Assembly (NCBI RefSeq): GCF_021390935.1
Contig: NZ_JAJPUI010000006.1
Location: 62,001 to 126,000, forward strand
From: Streptomyces sp. CC228A
GTDB taxonomy: Bacteria; Actinomycetota; Actinomycetes; Streptomycetales; Streptomycetaceae
Length of the DNA stretch: 64,000 nucleotides
Direction of reading: 5' to 3'
Positions within the stretch are counted from its first letter, which is position 1, and each line of letters opens with the position of its first letter. A program made the translations under genes and the position numbers. Positions 51,558 through 59,480 of this stretch are shown here, one piece after another. Under the pieces are notes generated by a model that saw nothing but the letters and a program-made list of their open reading frames with translations, ran no database searches and was not told the origin of the DNA.

Positions 51558-52064
51558 TCAGCTCGCCTTGCGGGCCCGCCAGCGGGCCATGATCTGCGCC
51601 ATCTCCTGGTGCAGGAACGCGAAGAACTCGGCCGTCTCCGCGATCCGCTCCCCCGCGGGCGTGCCCCGGCCCAGCGTGTCGGCGCCTTCCCGCAGGGTGT
51701 TCTCCCAGCGGGCCAGCACCTGGTCGCGCCGGGTGAAGACCTCGTACCACATCTCCTCGTGGAGGACGTACCGCTCGCGGCGCGAGCCGGGGTCCCGCTC
51801 GCGGCCGATCATGCTGACCTGCGTCAGGTAGCGGACGGCGCCCGACACGGCGGCCGGGCTGATCCGCAGCCGCTCCGCCAGCTCGGCGGACGTGAGGGCG
51901 CCGGTCTCGGAGACCAGCAGCGCGGCGAAGACCCGGGACGCCATGCGCGGCATGCCGGCCTGCGTGAGCTCGCCGGCGAAGCGCTCCAGGAAGCGGCCGA
52001 CCGCCTCCGCGTCCCGCTCGCCGCCCTCAGCGGTCTCGTGCGCCGTCTCGCCCGTGCTCCTCAT
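51558..52064 (-). CDS. MarR/GbsR-family transcriptional regulator
   Basis: A 168-residue repressor-like protein. The winged helix is about residues 35-100 (GMPRMASRVFAALLVSETG, LTSAELAERLRISPAAVSGA, 'VRYLTQVSMIGRERDPGSRRERY'), with helical flanks for dimerisation. It is divergent from an ABC exporter and a palindromic operator lies between (52131-52146), so it most likely represses both. Its stop lies about 30 bp from the right end of the IS110 element. Confidence 0.9.
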   Translation of the reverse strand: MRSTGETAHETAEGGERDAEAVGRFLERFAGELTQAGMPRMASRVFAALLVSETGALTSAELAERLRISPAAVSGAVRYLTQVSMIGRERDPGSRRERYVLHEEMWYEVFTRRDQVLARWENTLREGADTLGRGTPAGERIAETAEFFAFLHQEMAQIMARWRARKAS

Positions 52065-52130
52065 GCGCCCATCGTCTCCCGTCGTCCGGAGCGTCCCGCC
52101 ACGACCCCCGATTTTATACAGTTCCTTAAC

Positions 52131-52146
52131 TTCACAAGTTTGTGAA
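52131..52146. promoter_or_regulatory. MarR operator: perfect 7-2-7 palindrome
   Basis: TTCACAA-gt-TTGTGAA. It covers the -35 of the ABC promoter and lies next to the TATAAA -10 of the marR gene (minus strand, about 52117), so one bound dimer could block both. Confidence 0.75.
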
Positions 52147-52159
52147 ACCCGCCTAGCGT
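52131..52159 (+). promoter_or_regulatory. Promoter of the ABC exporter, probably leaderless
   Basis: TTCACA (52131-52136) and TAGCGT (52154-52159) are 17 bp apart. Transcription should begin about 52166, the A of the ATG, and no ribosome site is present, so the mRNA is probably leaderless. Confidence 0.6.
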
Positions 52160-52165
52160 CGAAGC

Positions 52166-53062
52166 ATGACGAACGCCATCACCGTCGCCGGACTGCACAA
52201 GTCCTTCGGGCGCACGCACGCGCTGGCCGGTCTCGACCTGACCGTCTCGACCGGCGAGGTCCACGGCTTCCTCGGCCCCAACGGCTCCGGGAAGTCCACC
52301 GCCGTCCGCATCCTCCTCGGCCTCCTGCGGGCCGACTCCGGCGCGGCGCGGCTGCTCGGCCGCGACCCCTGGCGGGACGCCGTCGAGCTGCACCGGCGGG
52401 TGGCGTACGTCCCCGGGGACGTGACCCTGTGGCGCAACCTCTCCGGCGGGGAGGTCATCGACCTGTACGGCAGGCTGCGCGGCGGCCTCGACCCGGCGCG
52501 GCGCGCCCGGCTGATCGAGCGCTTCGAGCTGGACCCGACGAAGAAGGGCCGCACGTACTCCAAGGGCAACCGGCAGAAGGTGGCCCTGGTCGCGGCCCTC
52601 GCGTCCGACGTGGACCTGCTGATCCTGGACGAGCCGACGAGCGGCCTCGACCCGCTCATGGAGGGCGTCTTCCAGGACTGCGTCCGCGAGGAGCAGGCCA
52701 GGGGCCGCACCGTGCTGCTCTCCTCGCACATCCTCAGCGAGGTGGAGAGCCTCTGCGACCGGGTCAGCATCATCCGCAAGGGCGTCACCGTGGAGTCCGG
52801 CTCACTGGCCGAGCTGCGCCACCTGACCCGCACCAGCGTCGAAGCCGAACTGGCCGGGCCGCCCGACGGCCTCGCCCGCCTGCCGGGCGTCCACGACCTG
52901 AAGGTCGACGGGCAGCGGGTCCGGCTCCAGGTCGACTCGGACGGGCTGGACGCGGTGCTGCGCTCGCTCACCGACACCGGCGTGCGGTCGCTGGTCAGCG
53001 CGCCACCGACGCTGGAAGAGCTGTTCCTGCGCCACTACGAGGACGGGGAGGCCACCCGATGA
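52166..53062 (+). CDS. ABC transporter ATP-binding protein (drug/lipid exporter type)
   Basis: A 298-residue ATPase of the CcmA/DrrA type. Walker A GFLGPNGSGKSTAVR (about 32-46), signature reads 'YSKGNRQKVALVAAL' in place of LSGGQ, Walker B DLLILDEPTSGLDP, and the H-loop in LLSSHILSEVE. The Q-loop is in 'VAYVPGDVTLW'. The C-terminal ~80 residues are the DrrA-like regulatory extension. It works with the permease that overlaps it by four bases. Probably controlled by the divergent MarR protein. Confidence 0.92.
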   Translation: MTNAITVAGLHKSFGRTHALAGLDLTVSTGEVHGFLGPNGSGKSTAVRILLGLLRADSGAARLLGRDPWRDAVELHRRVAYVPGDVTLWRNLSGGEVIDLYGRLRGGLDPARRARLIERFELDPTKKGRTYSKGNRQKVALVAALASDVDLLILDEPTSGLDPLMEGVFQDCVREEQARGRTVLLSSHILSEVESLCDRVSIIRKGVTVESGSLAELRHLTRTSVEAELAGPPDGLARLPGVHDLKVDGQRVRLQVDSDGLDAVLRSLTDTGVRSLVSAPPTLEELFLRHYEDGEATR

Positions 53063-54660
53063 CCGCCGTGGCCCTGGCCCCCGGGCGGGCCCGGCACCTG
53101 GCGGGCACGGGCGCGCTGCTGCGGCTCGCGCTGCGCCGCGACCGGGTGATGCTGCCGCTGTGGGTGCTGGTGCTCGGCACGATGGTGGTGAGCGGCGGCG
53201 GCTCCATCGAGGCCCTGTACGAGACCCCGGAGTCCCGCGCCCGGCTCGCGCAGTCCATGTCGGCGAACACCTCGCTGCGCTCGCTCTACGGCCCGGTCTT
53301 CGGGGACTCGGTGGGCGCGCTGGTCGCCTGGCGGTTCGGCGTCTTCGCGGCGACGCTCGCCGCCGTGATGAGCCTGGTCGTCGTCGTGCGGCACACCCGC
53401 GAGGAGGAGGAGACCGGCCGGCAGGAGCTGCTGTCGTCGGCGATGGTGGGCCGGCGGGCCCCGCTGACGGCGGCCCTGCTGGCGGCGCTGGTCGCGAACA
53501 CGGCGCTCGCGCTGATCATCACCGCGGGCCTGGCCGGGCGCGGCGCCGCAGGGGCCCTCGCGCTGGGCCTGGCCGTGGGGCTGACCGGCATGGTCTTCGC
53601 CACGATGGCGGCGATCGTCGCGCAGGCGACGGAGAGTGCGCGGCTCGCCAAGGGCGTCACGTCGGCGGTGCTCGGTTTCGCGTTCCTGCTGCGCGCCGCG
53701 GGCGACGCGGGCGAGGACGCGGGCGGCTCACCGCTGACCTGGCTGTCCCCGATCGGCTGGGCCGAGAACGTGCGGGCCTTCGCCGGGGACCGCTGGTGGG
53801 TGCTGCTGCTGCCCGCCGCCGCGTTCGTGGCGCAGGGCGCCGCCGCGTACGCGCTGGCGGGCCGCCGCGACCTCGGCATGAGCTTCGTGGCGTCCCGCCC
53901 CGGCCCCGCCGAGGGGCGCCTCGCGACCGCGGGCGGCCTCGCCTGGCGGCTCCAGCGCGGCAGCCTGCTCGGCTGGACGCTGGGCTTCCTGGTGGCGGGG
54001 CTGGTGTTCGGCGGCATGGTGGAAGGCGCCGCCGACCTCGTCGGCGACAACCCGCAGGCCCGTGAGATCTTCGAGCGGGTGGGCGGGGCGCAGGCCCTGA
54101 CCGACGGGTTCCTGGGGGCGCTGCTCGGCATGTTCGGCATGGTCGCGTCGCTGTACGCGGTCGCCGCGGTGCTGCGGCTGCACGGCGAGGAGACCTCGCA
54201 GCGGGCCGAGCCGGTGCTCGGCTGCGCCGTGGGGCGGCTGGAGTGGGCGGCCGGGCACCTGCTGATCGCGTTCGCGGGACCGATGCTGATCATGGCGGTG
54301 GCCGGGGCGGGGATGTACCTCACGTACGGCAGGGACCTCGGCCCGATCCTGGGCGCGGCGGCGGTGCAGCTCCCGGCGGTGTGGCTGCTGGGCTCCCTCG
54401 CCGTCCTGCTGCACGGGGCGCTCCCGGGGGCGGCGGTGGGCGCGTGGGCGGTGGCGGGCCTGTCGCTGGCGATCGGCTGGATCGGACCGGCGCTGAACCT
54501 GCCGCAGGCCGTGCTCAACCTGTCGCCGTTCGGCCACCTGCCGAAGCTGCCGGGCGCGGACATGGCGTGGACGCCGGTGGTGGTCCTGCTGGCCCTGGCG
54601 GCGGCGCTGACGGCCGCGGGCCTGGTGGGGCTGCGCCGCCGCGACCTCGTCACGTCGTGA
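53059..54660 (+). CDS. ABC-2 type exporter permease, fused double unit
   Basis: A 533-residue membrane protein with about 12 hydrophobic segments, starting with 'LLRLALRRDRVMLPLWVLVLG' and repeating a similar 'WRLQRGSLLGWTLGFLVAGLVFGG' near residue 297, which suggests two ABC-2 halves in one chain (full-size, as in Streptomyces antibiotic-export permeases). Segments include 'AGLAGRGAAGALALGLAVG' and 'VVLLALAAALTAAGLVGL'. ATG 53059 overlaps the ATPase stop. Together with 52166 and the MarR gene it is a regulated efflux system; the substrate is not evident. Confidence 0.88.
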   Translation: MTAVALAPGRARHLAGTGALLRLALRRDRVMLPLWVLVLGTMVVSGGGSIEALYETPESRARLAQSMSANTSLRSLYGPVFGDSVGALVAWRFGVFAATLAAVMSLVVVVRHTREEEETGRQELLSSAMVGRRAPLTAALLAALVANTALALIITAGLAGRGAAGALALGLAVGLTGMVFATMAAIVAQATESARLAKGVTSAVLGFAFLLRAAGDAGEDAGGSPLTWLSPIGWAENVRAFAGDRWWVLLLPAAAFVAQGAAAYALAGRRDLGMSFVASRPGPAEGRLATAGGLAWRLQRGSLLGWTLGFLVAGLVFGGMVEGAADLVGDNPQAREIFERVGGAQALTDGFLGALLGMFGMVASLYAVAAVLRLHGEETSQRAEPVLGCAVGRLEWAAGHLLIAFAGPMLIMAVAGAGMYLTYGRDLGPILGAAAVQLPAVWLLGSLAVLLHGALPGAAVGAWAVAGLSLAIGWIGPALNLPQAVLNLSPFGHLPKLPGADMAWTPVVVLLALAAALTAAGLVGLRRRDLVTS

Positions 54661-54691
54661 CGGCCGGAGCGGGGACGGCTCGCGCGGTCAC

Positions 54692-54869
54692 GGCCCACGG
54701 GGCGACGGCTCGCGGCGGGCGGCTCGCGGGGCGGGTGCCCGCATCGCGGCGGCTCGCGGCGGGACGGCTCACGTGGTGACGGCCCACGGGGCGGCGGCTC
54801 GCGGCGGGCGGCTCGCGGGGCGGGTGCCCGCATCGCGGCGGCTCGCGGCGGGACGGCTCACGTGGTGAC
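54692..54869. repeat. 89-bp tandem duplication at the P450 3' end
   Basis: Copy 1 is 54692-54780, copy 2 is 54781-54869. They differ by one base (a at 54706, g at 54795). Copy 2 contains the last codons and stop of the cytochrome P450 gene, so the duplication spans the gene end and created an untranslated extra copy. Confidence 0.9.
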
Positions 54870-56063
54870 GACCAGCTCCTTCAGGCCGCGGATCACGTAG
54901 CCGCCCTGCCACTGCGGCTCCCGTGCGAGCCGCAGTGCGGGCGCCCGCCGCAGGAGCTCGCCGAAGGACGCGGTGAGCTCCATGCGGGCGAGCGGCGCGC
55001 CGAGGCAGTAGTGGATGCCCGCGCCGAAGGCGAGGTGCGGGTTGTCGGCCCGCCCGAGGTCGAGCCGGTCCGGGTCGGGGAACCGCGCGGGGTCCCGGTG
55101 GGCTGAGCCGAAGAGCAGGGCGACCTCGGAGCCGCGCGGCACCGTCACCTCCCCGATCTCGATGTCGTCGAGGACCCAGCGCTCGAACATCTGCAGCGGC
55201 GTGTCGTAGCGCAGCAGCTCCTCCACGGCCGTGGACAGCGCCACCTCGCCGGAGCGCAGCGCGGCGAGCTGCTCGGGGTGGCGCAGCAGCGTCCACCAGC
55301 CGTTGGCTGTGGTGTTGACGGTGGCCTCGTGCCCGGCGTTCAGCAGCAGCACGCAGGTGGACACCATCTCCTGCTCGCTGAGCCGGTCGCCGCCGTCGTG
55401 GGCGGCGACGAGGGCGGAGACCAGGTCGTCCCCGGGGGCCTTGCGGCGGGCGGCGATCAGCTCCCGCAGGTACCCGGAGAACTCGGCGGACGCGGTGACG
55501 GCCCGCCGCGCCGTCTCCTCGTCCGGACGCAGCTCGAACATCCCGCAGATGGCCGCCGACCAGGGTCGCAGCAGGTGCCGGTCGCCCGCCGGGATGCCGA
55601 GCATCTCCGCGATGACCGCCACCGGCAGCGGCTCCGCGACCCGCGCCAGCAGGTCCCCTCCCCCATCCGCCACGAACGCGTCGACGAGTTCGGCGGCCAG
55701 CCGCTCCACGGTCGGCTTCAGCCGCTCCACGGTCCGGGGCGTGAACGCCTTCGACACGAGCCGCCGGATCCGCGTGTGGTCCGGGCCCTCCAGGTCCAGC
55801 AGCCCGTGGCCGTTCAGCACGTGGAACGGCTCGTGCTCCGGGGGCGGCGGGGTGCGCCCGAACTCCTCGTGGCCGAAGCGGTGCAGGTACGTCCGCCCCA
55901 GCCGCCGGTCCCGCAGCAGCGCGGACACGTCCGCGTGGTGCGGGACGAGGTACTGCCCGCTCGCCGCGAACCAGTGCACGCGCCCCGCGGCTCGGAGCTC
56001 CGCGTACGCGGGGTACGGATCCGCGACGAAGGCGGGCGACCAGGGGTCGAATGCGGTGTCCAT
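54858..56063 (-). CDS. Cytochrome P450
   Basis: A 401-residue soluble bacterial P450. The I-helix reads LLLNAGHEATVNTTANGW (the usual acid in AGxET is replaced by His/Glu), the K-helix has EELLRYDTPLQMFERWVLDD, and the heme loop FGAGIHYCLGAPLAR places the thiolate Cys353. 'ARMELTASFGELLRR' follows. The pattern is of the CYP107/CYP105 kind; substrate unknown. ATG 56063. No ferredoxin gene is beside it; upstream is a two-component system and downstream an ABC exporter. Its stop is inside an 89-bp tandem duplication. Confidence 0.93.
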   Translation of the reverse strand: MDTAFDPWSPAFVADPYPAYAELRAAGRVHWFAASGQYLVPHHADVSALLRDRRLGRTYLHRFGHEEFGRTPPPPEHEPFHVLNGHGLLDLEGPDHTRIRRLVSKAFTPRTVERLKPTVERLAAELVDAFVADGGGDLLARVAEPLPVAVIAEMLGIPAGDRHLLRPWSAAICGMFELRPDEETARRAVTASAEFSGYLRELIAARRKAPGDDLVSALVAAHDGGDRLSEQEMVSTCVLLLNAGHEATVNTTANGWWTLLRHPEQLAALRSGEVALSTAVEELLRYDTPLQMFERWVLDDIEIGEVTVPRGSEVALLFGSAHRDPARFPDPDRLDLGRADNPHLAFGAGIHYCLGAPLARMELTASFGELLRRAPALRLAREPQWQGGYVIRGLKELVVTT

Positions 56064-56304
56064 GCCGGGACGGTACTCCCCCGCCCGCCAGGACGGACCC
56101 CGCCTGCACGACATACCGCATCCGCCGGGCAGCGCGCCCGCGGGAGTCCCGTATGCGACGGGCAGCGCCCGCGCGGCTCCCCCGCATCCGGGCAGCGCGC
56201 CCGCGGGATTCCCGTACGCGACGGGCCGCGCCCGCACACCCGGGCCGCACACGCCAGGGCCACGCCCGCGCGGCTCCCGTACGGAAGCGGCGGCGCGGCC
56301 CGCG
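56064..56304. repeat. Imperfect repeats between P450 and response regulator genes
   Basis: Two to three copies of a unit like gggcagcgcgcccgcgggat with ttcccgtacgcgac follow each other at about 56126-56240. No gene is present. Confidence 0.6.
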
Positions 56305-56967
56305 CTACCTGCCCGGCTGGACCAGCCGGGCCTCGTACGCGAAGACCGCCGCCTGGGTGCGGTCCCGCAGGCCCAGCTTCACGAGGATGCGGCTCACATG
56401 GGTCTTGATCGTGGACTCGGCCACCACCAGGTGCGCGGCGATCTCGGCGTTCGACAGGCCCTGGGCGATCAGCACCAGCACCTCCGTCTCGCGCTCCGTC
56501 AGGTCCCCCACCTGGCTGAGCGCCGCCGCCCTCGGCACCTCCGCGCGCTGCGCGAACTCGGTGATGAGCCGCTTGGTGACCGTGGGCGCCAGCAGCGCCT
56601 CGCCCGCCGCGACCACCCGCACACCGTCGGCGAGCTGGCGCGCGGAGGCGTCCTTCAGCAGGAACCCGGACGCGCCCGCGCGCAGCGCCTCGTACACGTA
56701 CTCGTCCAGGTCGAAGGTCGTGAGCACCAGCACCTTCGCGTGCGTCTGCGACGCCGTGATCCGGCGGGTCGCCTCGATGCCGTTCATCTCCGGCATGCGG
56801 ATGTCCATCAGGACGACGTCCGGGGCGAGCTCCTCGACCCGCGCCATCGCCTCCCGGCCGTTGACGGCCTCGCCGACCACCTCGATGCCCGGCATCGCGT
56901 TGAGGAGGACCGAGAAGCCCTCCCGCACCATCATCTGGTCGTCCACGACCAGGACGCGGATCGTCAC
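56305..56967 (-). CDS. LuxR/NarL-family response regulator
   Basis: A 220-residue regulator. Receiver domain about 3-118 with acidic pocket (VVDDQ), phospho-acceptor Asp55 (VVLMDIRMPEMNG), Thr in LVLTTFD and Lys in FLLKDA. C-terminal LuxR helix-turn-helix about 150-212 (LTERETEVLVLIAQGLSNAE, ESTIKTHVSRILVKL). It is partner to the kinase upstream: GTG 56967 overlaps the kinase stop by four bases. Target genes unknown. Confidence 0.94.
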   Translation of the reverse strand: MTIRVLVVDDQMMVREGFSVLLNAMPGIEVVGEAVNGREAMARVEELAPDVVLMDIRMPEMNGIEATRRITASQTHAKVLVLTTFDLDEYVYEALRAGASGFLLKDASARQLADGVRVVAAGEALLAPTVTKRLITEFAQRAEVPRAAALSQVGDLTERETEVLVLIAQGLSNAEIAAHLVVAESTIKTHVSRILVKLGLRDRTQAAVFAYEARLVQPGR

Positions 56968-58265
56968 GCGGCCTCCTCCTTCGCGACCGGGATGAACGCC
57001 GCCACCTCGTAGCCGCCGTCCTGCACCGGCTCGGCGGTCAGCTCGCCGTTCAGCATCGCCACCCGTTCCCGCATGCCCGTGATGCCGTGGCCCGCGCCCG
57101 GCGACGGCTTCACCAGGCCCCTCGGCGGTCCGTTCAGCACCCGCAGGCCCAGGCCGCCCAGGACGTAGCCCAGCTCGACGCGGGCCGAGGCGCCCGGCGC
57201 GTGCCGCAGCACGTTCGACAGCGCCTCCTGCACGATGCGGTACGCCGACAGCTCCACGCCCGGGGGCAGCTCCCGCACCGCACCGGTCACCGTCTTGTCG
57301 ACCGCGAGCCCGGCGTCCCGCACGTTCGCCAGCAGCGCGTCCAGGTCGGCCAGCGTCGGCTGCGGGGCCTCCGGGGCCTGGTAGTCCTCGGCCCGTACGA
57401 CTCCGAGGACGCGGCGCAGCTCGGTCAGCGCCGCCACCGCGTTCTCGCGGATCGTCGCGAACGCCTGCTCCAGCTCCGGCGGCGGGTTCTCCACCCGGTA
57501 CGGCGCGGCCTCCGCCTGGATGGCGACCACCGACATGTGGTGGGCCACCACGTCGTGCAGCTCCCGGGCGATCGTGGTCCGCTCCTCCAGCAGGGTCCGC
57601 ATCGACCGCTCCTGCGCCGTCACCGAGCGCTCCGCCGTGACCTCGCGCTGCGCCTCGCGCCGCACGTGCAGCAGCGTGACCGTCAGCAGGGCCAGGGCCG
57701 ACGTGAACAGCAGGGCGGCGGCGTTGCTGCCGTACCCGTACCCGAACAGGGTCCCGGCGAACGCGCCGAACACGCCGGTCATCAGCCACATCCACGCCGC
57801 CGTGCGCGGCCGGGTGCGCGCCGCGACCACGGTCATCACCACCAGGTGCGCGAAGAACACGACGGGCGGCCACGGCCAGCCGTCCCCGCTGGACCCGAAG
57901 AAGGCGTACGGCAGCGGGCTCACCAGCGACAGCCAGAACGCGGCCACGGGCCGCACCAGGGTGAGCAGCACCGCGGCCGCGGGGAGGAGGCCCGCCCCGA
58001 AGAAGACGCCCATCTCGTGCGTCGCGGCGAGCGTCACCAGGGCGGCCGCCGCCACCGCCGCGTGCCGCGCCCACACCGCGTAGCCGCGGATCCGGCGCGG
58101 CAGCCGCCGCACCAGGCGGGCGTCCGCGGGCAGCGGCGGCATCGGCCGGTACGCGAGCGCGTCGTCCAGCAGGTCGGCGCGCAGGCTCTGGAGTATCCCC
58201 ATGGCGTGGTCGAACTCGGGGCTGCGGCCCCCGGCGGGTATGCGCCGCGTCGTCGTCTCGTTCAC
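56964..58265 (-). CDS. Sensor histidine kinase, NarL-partner (HisKA_3) type
   Basis: A 433-residue membrane kinase. Five to six hydrophobic segments between about 66 and 200 form the sensor part; the phospho-acceptor His237 lies in TIARELHDVVAHHMSV, and the ATPase domain has 'RIVQEALSNVLRHAPGA' (N box) and 'AGHGITGMRERVAML' (G box). The N-terminal ~60 residues are cytoplasmic. GTG 58265 (NETTTRR). Co-translated with the response regulator. Signal not identifiable. Confidence 0.92.
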   Translation of the reverse strand: MNETTTRRIPAGGRSPEFDHAMGILQSLRADLLDDALAYRPMPPLPADARLVRRLPRRIRGYAVWARHAAVAAAALVTLAATHEMGVFFGAGLLPAAAVLLTLVRPVAAFWLSLVSPLPYAFFGSSGDGWPWPPVVFFAHLVVMTVVAARTRPRTAAWMWLMTGVFGAFAGTLFGYGYGSNAAALLFTSALALLTVTLLHVRREAQREVTAERSVTAQERSMRTLLEERTTIARELHDVVAHHMSVVAIQAEAAPYRVENPPPELEQAFATIRENAVAALTELRRVLGVVRAEDYQAPEAPQPTLADLDALLANVRDAGLAVDKTVTGAVRELPPGVELSAYRIVQEALSNVLRHAPGASARVELGYVLGGLGLRVLNGPPRGLVKPSPGAGHGITGMRERVAMLNGELTAEPVQDGGYEVAAFIPVAKEEAA

Positions 58266-58486
58266 GCCTGAAACGGTACGGGGACGGGCGCGGGTCCCGC
58301 GTCGGCTTGCAGACGGGTCCTGGCGCGTCCGTCCTGAGTACTACACGGGCCGCGACGGCACGCACACGCCCAGCCGCGAGACGGACCCGCGGAGGGTCGC
58401 GGCGCCCGCAGCGGCAGGGGGCAGGCACCCCGGCACCGCGGGAGACACCGGACGGGACGCACAGCGGCAGGGGCCGGGGTGGGCCG
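58266..58486. other. Intergenic gap between kinase and hydrolase genes
   Basis: The 221 bp separate two minus-strand genes. It contains the kinase promoter region (58270-58340, moderately AT-richer near gagtactacacgggc) and no recognisable gene or structure beyond GC-rich short inverted words. Confidence 0.35.
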
Positions 58487-59373
58487 CTACCAGGCGAGCT
58501 GGGCGATCTCCTCCGCCACCACCGCGCACGCGTCGGCCGCGGGGTCGATCAGCGGGAAGTGCCCGACACCGTCCAGCACGGTCAGCCCCACCATCTCCCC
58601 GGCCTTCGCCGCCGCGTCCACGTACGCCTCGGCGACGGCGAGCGGCACGACGGAGTCCTCCCGGCCCTGGACGACGGCCGTCGCGATGCCCGTGGGCAGC
58701 AGGACCGCCGGGTCCGCCGCCATCGAGCGCTCCGCGAACAGCGCTGCCCCGCCGAGCAGTTGCTGCACCGCGCCGCCGCACACGCCGAGCTCCGCGGCCC
58801 GTTCGAAGTGGGCGATCGGCGCGAGGGCCACCACCCCGCGCAGCCCGGGCGGTTCGGGCAGCCGCCACGGCGACCCGGCGGGCAGCACGTGCCGGGCAGC
58901 GGCCCACAGCGCCAGGTGGCCGCCCGCGGAGTGCCCCGTCAGGACGGTGCGCCGCAGGTCGCCCTGCGGCAGGTGCCCGGCCGCCAGCGCGGGCAGCGCG
59001 TCCATCGCCGCCGCCACGTCGTCGAACGTGTCGGGCCAGCGCCCGGCCGGCGGGCCGTCCTCCGGCCCGCCGCCGGAGCGCGGGGCGCCGGGATCTCCGC
59101 ACCCCGCCGGTACTCGACACTGGCCACGGCGAAGCCGCGGCGCGCCAGGAAGTCCGCCAGCGGGGAGACGTGCCGCCGGTCGTACGGCGCCCGCCACGCG
59201 CCGCCGTGGAACAGCACCACCACGGGGACGCGGTCCTCGCGGCCCCGGGGTGCGTAGAAGTCGACGATCTGGTCGGGGTGGTCGCCGTACGGGGCAGTGG
59301 AGTCGGGGTCGACGGCCGGATGCGACAGTGCCGATGCTTCCTCGGCGGCGTCGCGCGCGGCGGGGTCGGGCAT
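58487..59373 (-). CDS. Alpha/beta-hydrolase, probable kynurenine formamidase (frameshifted)
   Basis: Joined protein of about 295 residues. The first frame, from ATG 59373, contains the HGG oxyanion motif (VVVLFHGGAWRAPYDRRHV) and 'FAVASVEYRRGAEIPAP'; near 59080-59092 one C is missing (minus strand) and the next frame continues 'RSGGGPEDGPPAGRWPDTFDD', the nucleophile GHSAGGHLALW and the His in 'VGHFPLID'. HGGxW plus GHSAGxHL is the arylformamidase signature of the alpha/beta-hydrolase class, and it sits 107 bp after kynU and tdo, so hydrolysis of N-formylkynurenine is the logical role. The break is probably a sequencing error. Confidence 0.75.
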
Positions 59374-59480
59374 GCTGCTCAACCTTTCGGTGACGGGGCC
59401 GAATTGGCCTGACCTGCGGGGACGGTATCAGGACCGGAGTCCGGACGGCCGCCCCCGCCAGATCGGGCCGAACACGGGCG

